64,000 bases of DNA. Origin: Sipunculus nudus (lineage: Eukaryota > Annelida > Sipuncula > Golfingiida > Sipunculidae). Each line of letters opens with the position of its first letter. The first letter of the stretch is position 1. The DNA is taken from positions 730,318 to 794,317 of the forward strand of contig CM049314.1 in assembly GCA_026874595.1 (NCBI GenBank), given 5' to 3'. The notes beneath the pieces were generated by a model that worked only from the letters and a program-made list of their open reading frames with translations, did not search any database and had not been told where the DNA came from. The position numbers and the translations under genes are program-made. Below are positions 52,630 through 61,806 of this stretch, piece by piece.

Positions 52630-53707
52630 AAATACTCATTAACGCGACCCCCCGACGGATAGAAAACTTAAAAAAAGACCTAAACGCTATATTCAAAAGG
52701 CATGGACTAAAAATAAAAATTGAAGCAATCAAGAAAGATGTAGATTTCCTGGACGTCACATTTAATCTCATAACAGGCAAATACGCTCCATACAACAAAC
52801 CCAACAACACCCCGACATACGTGAACCACAAATCCAACCACCCACCAAGAATAGTCAGGAACATACCAGAATCGATAAACAACAGACTCTGCAAATTTCA
52901 TGTGACGAGGAGAACTTCACCAAAGCCGCCCCTTTATACCAAGAGTCTCTTGTAAGAAGTGAATTTAAATGCCAACTGGAATTTAAAGTCAATTCAGATC
53001 AACAAACTCAACAAAAGAGAAAACGACGCAGAAACATTACCTGGTACAACCCACTCTTCAGCAAAAATGATGTCACCAACATAGGACAATCCTTCTTAAA
53101 AATCCTGGACGAACAATTTCCTGAAAAACACGTTCTCCACAAAATTTTCAACCGTAATACAGTCAAAATAATCTACAGTTGTATGCCTAACTTGAAACAA
53201 CACATAGAAGGCCATAACAAACGTACCATCTCCAGGAATAGTACAGCGCCTTCTACCGGATGCAATTGCAGTAATCCCCGTGATTGTCCAACACCCGGAC
53301 AATGTCTTACAAAATCTGTCATATATCAAGCCACAGTCAGTACAGAAAACGGAAAAGCGGATGAAACGTACATCGGTATCACGGAAAACTCCTTCAAAAC
53401 AAGATATAACAACCATAAAACATCCTTCAGACATCCGGAAAAAAGGAATAGTACGGAACTCAGCGAATACATTTGGGAGCTAAAAGAGAACAACGTCAAA
53501 TTTGAAATACAGTGGAAAATACTCAGAAAAGCCAAAGCACATTCCCCAGAAATTAACAGATGTAACCTGTGCCTGTGGGAGAAATATTTCATTTTATGTA
53601 AACAAAACCTGGCCACGCTTAACCAACGCAATGAACTTGTAACAAGTTGTAGACACGCTAACAAATTCCTCTTACGTAAGCTCCACACAAAGAGTAATCC
53701 AGATTAG
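52630..53707 (+). pseudogene. Penelope-like element: RT C-terminus plus GIY-YIG endonuclease, frameshifted
   Basis: Remnant of a PLE polyprotein, which in intact elements copies RNA into DNA with a reverse transcriptase and nicks target DNA with a GIY-YIG nuclease. The first frame gives ENLKKDLNAIFKRHGL, then DVDFLDVTFNL and the Y-NKPNN / NHKSNHPPRI region typical of the sequence after the PLE RT catalytic centre. The catalytic motif itself is missing. A one-base deletion near 52893 (CTCTGCAAATTTC here, CTCTGCGAAATTTC in the copy at 63834) shifts the frame. The shifted frame continues with NITWYNPLFS, NIGQSFLKILDEQFP and SCMPNL. The nuclease part, counted from Met at 53183, has a Cys cluster (27, 29, 35, 41), VIY at 46-48, YIG at 63-65, Arg74, His78 and Glu92, then a CNLCLWEKYF tail; it ends at the TAG at 53705. 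The nuclease domain looks intact but the element is non-autonomous. Confidence 0.88.
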
Positions 53708-53865
53708 GCACGTTGTACAAATCCACTTTGTAATAACCACAAACACGCTGCCGAGAACAACCAGTTGTTCAATGTACAACCCCTTCATTAATACCATTCA
53801 TATTTTGCCAATAGGCAAAAACACGCTGATTGGTAAAATATCAGATCTAAATTCGTATAAACACC

Positions 53866-53909
<44 letters not shown>

Positions 53910-54363
53910 GATATATTTATATATATAAATGCACCAAAAAGAGTTCTTTTGGGGATGATTGCAGGATCAACTGTAACTCCGCATATTAGTCCAATAGGCA
54001 TAACACCCTTCTTGGTAAAATATGAGAGCGAAATTCGAACTTCATATATACACATATATATACTTATATATATAAATGCGCCCGAGAAGCGCTGTTTGGA
54101 TGAACAAGGCAGAATCAACTGAAACTCCGCATATAAAGCTAATTGCCCAAATTACGCTGCTTGGTAAAATATGAGATCGAAATTCGAACTTCGTATATAC
54201 ACATATATACACGCATATATATAAATGGGCAGAAAAAGAGTTGTTTGGGTGATTATTGCAGAACCAAATGAAACTCCGCAAATAAGGCCAATAGGCAAAA
54301 ACACGCGCCTTGCTAAAATATGAGATCAAAATTCGAAATTCGTATATACACATATGTTTACGC

Positions 54364-54425
<62 letters not shown>

Positions 54426-54580
54426 CCGAAAAAAACTTGTTTGGGTGAACATTGCAGATTCAAATGAAACTCCGCAAATAAGGCCAATAGGTAAAAACAC
54501 CCGCCTTGCTAAAATATGGGATCAAAATTCGAAATTCGTATATACACATATGTTTACGCATTTATATATATATATAATGG
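53708..54580 (+). repeat. PLE-associated (TA)n repeat units, downstream cluster (~5 units)
   Basis: After ~90 bp of 3' sequence the same unit family resumes. A partial unit begins around 53805 (CCAATAGGCAAAAACACGCT), with unit starts near 53925, 54074, 54222 and 54421. Long TA tracts lie at 53866-53928 and 54367-54421. Together with the upstream cluster these bracket the PLE open frame with direct repeats, as expected if the units derive from the terminal repeats of this PLE family. Confidence 0.85.
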
Positions 54581-56523
54581 GGGTGGAAGAAATATTCTTC
54601 AGGACCATGCATCCAAATGCCGAAGCCTCCCATGGTTAATCAGGCGATCAGCCCTGTTTTAAACATGTTTCTGATAAATATTAATCTTAATCCCTTACTT
54701 GTTCTCCTCATTTGAGTCAATCCTGGCCGTTACCCGTAACCCATGCAATGGACCGAGCTGTTTCAATCATAATTGTCAATTGATACATGATTATTGATGA
54801 ACTGCATGAGTTTCCACGCGTTTCCCAATTTACATTTAAAAGATAAACCTCCATTAATTCTTTTAATACACATTTTTCCATATAGACGTTTCTCACAGTA
54901 ATTACCTTTTTAAATGTTCCACGAATGCCTCAAGTTCAAATTCCTTCAACTTTACAGCAACCAATTCTTCAATCTCTGAACACTGTCAATGGGAAGGTTC
55001 ATAACTAGTTAAGAATGGACTTTGTAAGTCTGGTCTTAGCGTACATACACTTGGAATTAGGTCGGGCTTACTTCACTTGTGAAACTATATGGGATATATT
55101 AAACCAATACAATAAAATTCAAAATTCGAACAGAACTGTTTATTTATTTGTTTAATAATCATTTATGTATTATTGCATCATATCATGTTCTCCTGGCTTA
55201 CATACACCCTGTTGTGTAAAATGAGGTTACACAAACCTGATTTATACCATCACCTTTCTACCAAATCAATGATAATTATTCTGAAATAATTAGTCTAAAA
55301 ACAATTTTATAAACATTTCTGATCCGGAGCTCAATGTACAAGCTCTGCATCACATCAGTGTTATAGTTACTGATAAGGTTGGACTTGAGGCACCAGAACA
55401 AGAAATAGCTTGAAACGTGGAACACTGACTAATAACAGAGACTGAACCATTCTTTTATTCCATTATTTATGATAGCCGAATATCCACTTATGCTGATAGC
55501 TTTTACACTATATATATCTCGTTCAATAATGAATTACCACTGCCGTTACCATAGGGTCAGCAAGCCTCAAGTACATTTTTACACCATTAAAACGTATCAG
55601 GGTTTCTTTAAACATAACTTTTATTGAAAACACTAGTGCTCTGGGCATCTCGTTGTACATGTATCTAAGTCTCGATAGGGTCGAGCCGAGCGTCATAGCC
55701 GATGGGTCAATTGATATTGGCAGATCCAGAGTGAATTTCATATGTACATACCCCCCCCCCCCCCCACATTTGGACCCTGGAGACGCATATCCAAAATCCT
55801 GGATCCGCCCCATTGAACTATACTGTCCATGACTCCACAAATTGGGAGGTCACAGTGACCACATAATAAGTGTGGACGACACATCCTCTATACAAACAGT
55901 CAAAGTATGCTCAATTTTCAATCTGCAAAGTCATTAGATGTAATATTTCTTATAACATTATATATTTATAGAAGGTTATAGGCTCCTTGTTTGTGATTTT
56001 ATGGCAGTTGGTAGATGTACCCTGCGGTCATCTTATGTTGCCTACAGCAAAATGTCCAAATACTGTGTGTGTTTGATGGGTGTGTGAGTGTGGGGGGGGG
56101 GGGGTGCTGATGCACACATGTGTTTAAATAAGCGAGTCTTTATTTTACCATAGTACACAATATATGTTAATATAAAAACACAATATATGACACAATAATA
56201 TATTACTTAACCTAACCCCTGTTGAATGAGAAAAAGTCATAGTCAACCTGCTGAAAATGTTATTCCTCAAGTAATTCATCCCTTCCTAAACCAACATTTG
56301 GGGATCAAGGGGCATCGGTTCCTTCCAAAGACTGTTGCAGGAATGCTCAAACGTCCTGCTAAAATGTGACATTTGACAGAATCGTTGCTGGTTGCAGCCC
56401 CTTCTGGTGAAACATTATCGCCAAACAAACCGTACTAGCTGCACCGGGTAATTTGCTTGCTGGGATGTGTTGACAGCACACTTTTTTTACACAGACTGCA
56501 TGTACACAGGGTGTAAATTCCTA

Positions 56524-56524
<1 letters not shown>
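54581..56524. other. Single-copy-looking AT-rich spacer
   Basis: No gene is recognised. It contains a C17 run near 55750-55766, TG/G-rich low complexity at about 56062-56105 and scattered short AT-rich stretches. The longest frame (minus, 55523-55840) crosses the C-run as a Gly run and shows no domain, splice context or other sign of coding. Confidence 0.5.

Positions 56525-56567
<43 letters not shown>
56525..56567. repeat. (TA)n microsatellite
   Basis: About 21 TA dinucleotides in a row, not attached to a recognisable PLE unit. Confidence 0.95.
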
Positions 56568-56569
<2 letters not shown>

Positions 56570-56740
56570 TTCAATAAATGCGATTATCACAATTATGTAG
56601 GATAATTCTCAAAATAAGATTATTAATATTAAGTCGTTAGAGATTATTAAACATTGATCAGTTCAGTGTAAATAAGACTTACATCTTATATTGGCACAAT
56701 GAATGATCCACCATCAGCAGTGTAGCATGTGTATTAGATT

Positions 56741-56870
56741 AACTGATATCAACAGTACCCCTGTTAACCGACCAATCAGTTAGAAGCCAACGGATATTTC
56801 AGTTGAAATCAACTGATTTCAGTCAACCTATTTTATCGGTAACCATTTTAACCGATGTGTTTTAAGTGTG
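56741..56870 (-). mobile_element. MITE-like AACCGAT-rich end, copy A
   Basis: Rich in AACCGA/ACTGAT/TCAGTT motifs on both strands. Ends at AACCGATGTGTTTTAAGTGTG-type sequence (last base about 56870) and abuts a PLE repeat unit. Reverse-complemented, the terminus reads CACACTTAAAACACATCGG, nearly the same as the terminus at 57016. Confidence 0.55.
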
Positions 56871-56920
56871 CTAAAATATGAGATCGAAATTCGAAATTCG
56901 TATATACACATATATTTACG

Positions 56921-56983
<63 letters not shown>

Positions 56984-57015
56984 GCGCCCGAAAAGAGTTG
57001 TTTGGGTGAACACTG
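56871..57015 (+). repeat. Solitary PLE-associated (TA)n unit between two MITE-like ends
   Basis: One unit: CTAAAATATGAGATCGAAATTC, a long (TA)n at about 56923-56981, then AAATGCGCCCGAAAAGAG and GGGTGAACACTG. It is cut at both ends by AACCGAT-rich termini facing it in opposite orientations. No PLE coding sequence accompanies it. Confidence 0.8.
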
Positions 57016-57300
57016 CACTCTTAAAACACTTCGGTTAAATTTAACCGAAAAAACAGTTGATTTCAACCGATTCAATCGTTCAACATACCTCCAACCGATT
57101 AAACGGTTGACATAACCGATTTACAATTGGTAGGCTGCTCAACCAATTGAAACGGTTTAAGTTTAACTGATATTTCGGTTATAAACGACTGACATAATCG
57201 GTTGAGTATAACCGATTTTATATAACCGCCTTTCATCGGTTACTCTTGACCGGTTACAAACAACCGATATATTTGGTTAATTTAAACCGATTTATAAACT
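57016..57300 (+). mobile_element. MITE-like AACCGAT-rich end, copy B
   Basis: Starts CACTCTTAAAACACTTCGG and holds more than ten AACCGAT or ATCGGTT hexamer-type motifs in both orientations over ~280 bp (ACCGATTAAACGGTT, AACCGATTTTATATAACCG, CATCGGTTACTC). Dense bidirectional subterminal motifs are typical of transposase-binding arrays at DNA transposon ends. The superfamily is not identified. The outer end is uncertain and may be overlapped by the next element. Confidence 0.55.
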
Positions 57301-57440
57301 AGACGACCATAGGTCGAGCGCTTGCCGGAAATGGTGTGGAAACAAAAAATGAACGAGCAATGAAGAAGTGTAAGGAAACAAGCTACAATTAAGCAGTGTG
57401 ACCAACAATAGGCCAACGTTGATATATATAAGTAGTTCGA

Positions 57441-57460
57441 CTGCAGCACCCTCTAGCCAC
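57441..57460 (-). promoter_or_regulatory. Degenerate CTCF-like motif, repeat 1
   Basis: CTGCAGCACCCTCTAGCCAC. Its reverse complement keeps the CTAGAGGGTGCTGC shape but has extra mismatches to CCASYAGRKGGCRS. Confidence 0.3.
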
Positions 57461-57772
57461 CCTACCCAGAAAATAGAAAATTAACTATTTAGATATTTAT
57501 TGAAAGACATTAGATGTACCAGTTTCAAAAGGTTTTATGCACAACTGTAGCTTGTAGATTGCTATATGTAAGATGCAAGCACCAGGAAGCAGGGCAAATT
57601 GAGGACAACTGACAAACAGACAGACATACTGACCAGGTCCCACAAGGTTGAGACAAGATGACTTAACCAGATTATGGAGAGGCCCCAGAGGAAGTAAATA
57701 AGCTATAATTTATGAAATAAAAATCTTTAGTTTTGGAGATATATCCAAACATGATATGTTAAAATTTGTTGA

Positions 57773-57791
57773 CTGCAGCGCCCCCTAGCGG
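57773..57791 (-). promoter_or_regulatory. CTCF-like motif, repeat 2
   Basis: Reverse complement CCGCTAGGGGGCGCTGCAG matches the consensus CCASYAGRKGGCRSY at all but one position (G for A at position 3). Confidence 0.45.
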
Positions 57792-58092
57792 AAAATGAAG
57801 AATCTGTTTCGAGATATTAGTGTAAGACATAACATGTACCAGTTTCAAAGGATTCCTTCAAAACTGTGGCCTGAAGAATGGTATATGTAAGACATAAGAA
57901 CCAGCAAGAAGGCGAATTTGAGGACAGCTAATAAACAGACAGACATACTTACCAAGTAACACAAGAATGAGACCACATGACTTACTCAGGTTATGGGGAA
58001 TATCACGAGGAAGAAAATAAGCTATAGTTTTTGTAATTGAGGTTTATACTTTTGACAATATGGCTAAAAAAATATATGTTGGGGAGGGTCAG

Positions 58093-58113
58093 GTGCAGCG
58101 CCCCCTAGCGGCC
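58093..58113 (-). promoter_or_regulatory. CTCF-like motif, repeat 3
   Basis: Reverse complement GGCCGCTAGGGGGCGCTGCA also agrees with the GG flank of the longer vertebrate matrix (TGGCCACCAGGGGGCGCTA). Confidence 0.45.
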
Positions 58114-58424
58114 ATATTCGGAAAATGAAATAATCGTTTTGAGATATTTCTGTAAGACATAAGATATACCAGTTTCAAAAGGATTCCTTCAAATCTGTGG
58201 CCTGAAGAATGCTATATGTAAGACACAAGAACCAGCAAGCAGGCAAATTTGAGTACAACGGACAAAGAGACAGACATACTGACAAGGTGACATAAGCTTG
58301 AGACAAGATGACTAAACCAATTTATGAAGAAGACCCGGAGGAAGGAAAAAGTTATAGTTTCTTTAATTGAGAATTATAGTTATGGAGATATGGATAAATA
58401 AAATGACATGTTGGGGAGGGACAT

Positions 58425-58445
58425 GAGCAGCGCCCCCTAGCGGCC
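58425..58445 (-). promoter_or_regulatory. CTCF-like motif, repeat 4
   Basis: Same sequence as repeat 3 over the 15-bp core and GGCC flank. Confidence 0.45.
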
Positions 58446-58750
58446 ATATTCGGAAAATGAAAAATCTGTTTCGAGATATTAGTGAAAGACATAACATGTA
58501 CCGGTTTCAAGAGGATTCCTTCCAAACTGTAGCCTGTAGAATGCTATATAGGCGAAGAACTAGCAAGCAGGCGAATTTGAGGACAACTGACAAAAAGACA
58601 GACATACAGACAAAGTGACATAAAATTTAGACCAGATGACTTTCCCAGGTTATGGAGAAGACCCAGAGGAAGAAACCAAGCTATAATTTCTGTAACTGAG
58701 GTTTATAGTTTTAGAGATATGTCTAATAAATGATAATTCGGAAGGTTAAA

Positions 58751-58770
58751 GTGCAGCACCCCCTATCAGC
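58751..58770 (-). promoter_or_regulatory. Degenerate CTCF-like motif, repeat 5
   Basis: GTGCAGCACCCCCTATCAGC. The core has lost two matches (CTGATAGGGGGTGCTGC on the minus strand). Confidence 0.3.
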
Positions 58771-58875
58771 AATATCCGGAAAATGAAAAATCAGTTTCTA
58801 GATATTAATGTCAGACATAAGATATATCAGTTTCAAAATGATTCCTGCATACTTGTGGACTCTAGGCTATCACTA

Positions 58876-58926
58876 AGCGATATCTCGAAATATCTCGTTT
58901 GACGAGATATTACACGAGATATTGCG
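58876..58926. other. Two-tier hairpin of CGAGATATT inverted repeats
   Basis: AATATCTCG (58889-58897), a TTTGA loop, then CGAGATATT (58903-58911) form a perfect 9-bp stem. Outside it GCGATATCTCG (58877-58887) can pair with CGAGATATTGCG (58915-58926) with one bulged base. It marks the right border of the tandem-repeat section of the Helentron-like element. Confidence 0.75.
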
Positions 58927-59212
58927 AGACTTGTAATATAATCAAATAACACTATTTGTATGCTACCTTATGCAAAAAACTAGATCTCTGTAGCTTTAAA
59001 ACTGACAAAGTTAGATAAATAAGACCCCTTATTTTCGAATATCATGAGTTTTTCCCCAAAATACGTAACCATGGTTACCGCAAATTTGACGCCGCTATAC
59101 ACCAGAAGAAAGGCCTTGGAATGACGATTAAAATGAGCTACAGTTGAAGTAGATACGGCAAAAAGTGACAAAGATATGAAGAAAAACCGTTTTGCAAACT
59201 TTTGATGACTTT

Positions 59213-59221
59213 GACCTTGAC
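59213..59221 (-). promoter_or_regulatory. Nuclear-receptor half-site-like motif
   Basis: Minus-strand TCAAGGTCA is an exact ERR/NR5A-type response element. It lies in the 3' block of the Helentron-like element, within TTTGACCTTGACCG. A nonamer can occur by chance. Confidence 0.25.
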
Positions 59222-59390
59222 CGTTGACTTATAGTAACAACATTCAATAGGCTTCGGGCACTTTTGGTTGTACATCAACTATGTAAGTTTGAAAGCGATC
59301 AGTGCAAAACTGTGCATTTTAGGCTGGAGACAGACAGACAAACAAACATCATTACAAACAAACAAACAGACATACGCAACCGACCAACAT

Positions 59391-59420
59391 GCTTGCCGAA
59401 ATCGAAGATTTCCGGCAAGC
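59391..59420. other. 3' hairpin of the Helentron-like element
   Basis: GCTTGCCGAAAT, a CGAAG loop and ATTTCCGGCAAGC form a 12-bp stem with one bulged G. The right arm is the exact inverted copy of the 13-bp sequence at 57320. Confidence 0.8.
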
Positions 59421-59425
59421 AATAA

Positions 59426-60564
59426 CCGGTTTGGGTCTTGACCAGTTGGAAACAGAATTAGCTGGTGCCTGGACCCTCCTGGTTGGGAAATACTCTCTGG
59501 CATTACCTTTGTGTAAATACAGGTATGTTCAAACATGGAAAGACATTAAGCAATACAGGAGATGTGAACTAGATCCTTTAGGGAGGAACAAATGGTTTGG
59601 TCCACTCTCTTTATTTCCCTTATCAATGTGTCAATTCCCTTAAGCAATATATTAATAAGCAATAGAAGAAAAATTGCAACAAAGTATTGTGATACACAAT
59701 GGAATATTTATTATCATAATAAAGACTGGTAAAATATTAACGATGATTTGTATGCATATGTGGGTATGCATTCTTTATATACAACAATAAGAAATTATAA
59801 CCCACTGACACAAACGTCGACAGTTGAGAGTAACATATATACGATGAACAGCTAGCAGTACTTTTCAAATATATACAATAGTGATGATCAGTTATATTCA
59901 TTGATCAATTATATAAAATTATATTCAACAAGTCGGTTGCTGCAAAACCATCTGATCATCGATCTTGCAGTGCCATAAACAATTACTAAATTTTTTCTCA
60001 AAACTGAAGCTTTGTGATACAGGAATGTATGCTTTCATGTTATTCACATAAAAACATTGCAAGAGTCTGTGTTTACTCATGAGTCCATACCAAAGTAGCA
60101 AACTTTAAAAAATTGTGTTTGCTAATCAGTTCATACATAAGGTTACCAGATACACATACAGAATATAGAATTATTACATATATTAGCATTAATGTATTAA
60201 TATATATCAGTTGAAAAAAATGTACAGATCTGCATATGGTTAAAGATCTCAAATAATGGATTACTTTCAATATCTGTAAATAGATGATGATCAATCATAA
60301 ATTACAACCAATTACAAGCACTAATATACAAAAGCCAGGACAAATAGGCTAAAACACAATAATCAAACACACAACATATAAAAGATCTGATTCCTAATAA
60401 TCTTAAATACAAAGAAAATGTAATTTGAAATTTATCTGTGTTGTAAAATCTGTCAAGATGAATACATTGAGAATACCAGCAAATTTAAACTACAAAAATG
60501 TAATTTAAATATATTCAGACAATAATTAAGACAATGAGCAGGCTTTTGTCTTGGTGGAAGAAAT
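59426..60564 (-). other. AT-rich stretch; possible 3' UTR of the minus-strand exon
   Basis: No coding region is recognised. On the minus strand AATAAA is present at 59707-59712, about 850 bp past the stop codon of the exon at 60565. The interval from there to the stop could be a long 3' UTR. The remainder (59426-59700) holds an open plus-strand frame of 84 codons that starts inside the Helentron hairpin and is not recognised. Confidence 0.3.
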
Positions 60565-60933
60565 CTAATAGAAGATTAATGGAATGGAAAACAATGAAAA
60601 TATCAAACATTTAAATGTTTCAATCCACACAAACCAGTTCCTTAACCAGGAACTGGGTTTGTCATACTTGGTATGGATATCATACAATGCCAATTGGATG
60701 TAACACCAAACATCCATAACTGGTAGCGAATATTCAAGATTAAACAAAAATATGGCCTTGAAGCACAATTCCACTGCCTTAAGCAGTATTGGAACTTGAT
60801 ATACTACATCCTTCACCAAAACAAAAACCTGCTTAAAGTTAAGGACAACCATCACTTGAGGCTGCCACAATGGTTCCCACTGTTGGCAGGCCTCCCTCCT
60901 ATCTTTGCGCAACTCTTCTACATTTGTCCCAAC
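60565..60933 (-). CDS. Candidate terminal exon of an uncharacterised gene (122 codons)
   Basis: On the minus strand TTTTTTATTTCACAG|GTTGGG gives a good 3' splice acceptor (polypyrimidine stretch plus AG) at 60934-60948. From there an open frame in phase 0 runs 122 codons to a stop at 60565. The translation is protein-like: a charged start (VEELRKDRREACQQWEP), a hydrophobic QVMVVLNFKQVFVLV strand, LLKAVELCFKAIFLFNLEYS and WCYIQLALYDIHTKYDK. The pattern LCFKAIFLFNLEYP-like / W-IQ-Y-I-TKYD resembles the C-terminal exon of uncharacterised multi-copy animal proteins I have seen, but I cannot name the family. Upstream exons would lie beyond 61041 on this strand and were not identified. A transposon-derived or orphan exon is also possible. 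Confidence 0.5.
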   Translation of the reverse strand, partial: VGTNVEELRKDRREACQQWEPLWQPQVMVVLNFKQVFVLVKDVVYQVPILLKAVELCFKAIFLFNLEYSLPVMDVWCYIQLALYDIHTKYDKPSSWLRNWFVWIETFKCLIFSLFSIPLIFY

Positions 60934-60948
60934 CTGTGAAATAAAAAA
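60934..60948 (-). other. Putative 3' splice acceptor
   Basis: Minus-strand TTTTTTATTTCACAG immediately precedes the candidate exon. In-frame sequence upstream of it (to 61041) reads as hydrophobic intron-like codons with no relation to the exon. Confidence 0.5.
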
Positions 60949-61806
60949 TGTCAAACAATGAGCATTCAAACTTGAAGTTGTAACAAATAGGAGAATGCTG
61001 AAAAACTGGTAAATATTTACAGGAAATAGTTTTATTGTCATGGAAGGAATATGCTTGCTGCATACCTAAATTAATCATATATTATCATATATTATTAATA
61101 TTGTACGTCTATGTTTGGTTCATCTTGACAAGTCATTATAATTATGACAGACATAAAATGTAAAAATATCCATAATAATTATATTTTAAATATTGATTCT
61201 AGAAACTGATATTTAAGACATTGATAAATGATTTATAGATAACATGTAAAGCCACAGTAACTCAAAACAAATGAAAGAGTATTTCTACAGCCAATCAGCT
61301 GAATTAATAAAAATCTATGAATGACATTTTTCTACCTCTTAATGTTAATGAAGCTATCTTTTGCTTCTGGAATTGTACGCCTGAACTTCTTTCCTTTTTT
61401 TTGGGGGGGGGGGGGGCACCAGCTTAGGAGTCAGCAGATTTGGTCGCAAGTACAGTACCACTGTGCTGATATCTTCTGCAAAATAAAATCATCGAAAATG
61501 AGAAAATGGTCTTCCAATCTGCATTGCTGTTATTGTAGAAATCAAACTAATTAACTAGTTATTTTTTTCCACAGTCCAACGTGAGATATGCTTTTAAAGC
61601 CTGTCCTTGTTATTGTCATAGTTGTTATGTCAAATTGTTACTTAACACTAGACAAAAACTGTTCCATGAAGGTAAATTTTTTTTAAAGCGCAGGAGAGAC
61701 AGTGGCACCAACAGTTCAAGTATGAATTGCCAACTTCCCTGTTCTGTATTAAGGTGGTCCCAAAGTATTTGTTCTGTTACTGGACAACCTTAAGGCTTAA
61801 GGGAGC
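60949..61806. other. Unrecognised AT-rich spacer
   Basis: Probable intron or intergenic DNA. It has a T8 G14 homopolymer junction near 61396-61418 and an acceptor-like TTATTTTTTTCCACAG at 61559-61574 on the plus strand, with no recognisable exon after it. Confidence 0.4.

Larger units (their letters stand above)
57441..58870. repeat. ~327-bp tandem repeat, about 4.4 copies, inside the Helentron-like element
   Basis: Unit landmarks GCAGCGCCCCCTAGCGG start at 57441, 57773, 58093, 58425 and 58751 (spacing 332, 320, 332, 326 bp). Each unit continues with GGAAAATGAAAAATC, TTTCGAGATATTAGTG, AAGACATAACATGTACCAGT, GGATTCCTTC, ACCAGCAAGCAGG, AGACAGACATACTGAC and GAGACAAGATGACTTA. Copies are 80-90% alike by eye. 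The last is cut off near 58870. Confidence 0.9.
57301..59425 (+). mobile_element. Helentron/DINE-like non-autonomous element with central tandem repeats
   Basis: A 13-bp subterminal sequence GCTTGCCGGAAAT at 57320-57332 is matched exactly, in inverted orientation, by ATTTCCGGCAAGC at 59408-59420. The latter is also the 3' arm of a hairpin (59391-59420). Between them lie ~327-bp tandem repeats (57441-58870), a conserved-looking ~450-bp block, and an ACAG/CAAA microsatellite at about 59326-59385 just before the hairpin. A left subterminal repeat, internal tandem repeats, a microsatellite and a 3' hairpin are the known layout of Helentron-associated elements (DINE-1 and bivalve pearl-like types). 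No Rep/helicase gene is present, so the element would depend on a partner. Exact ends are inferred. Confidence 0.6.

Noticed and set aside
51783-54500. Open frames encoding long Tyr-Ile runs on both strands
   Set aside because: Translations of (TA)n microsatellites within the PLE-associated units; no coding signal.
55523-55840. 105-codon minus-strand open frame
   Set aside because: It crosses a C17 homopolymer (Gly run) and shows no recognisable domain.
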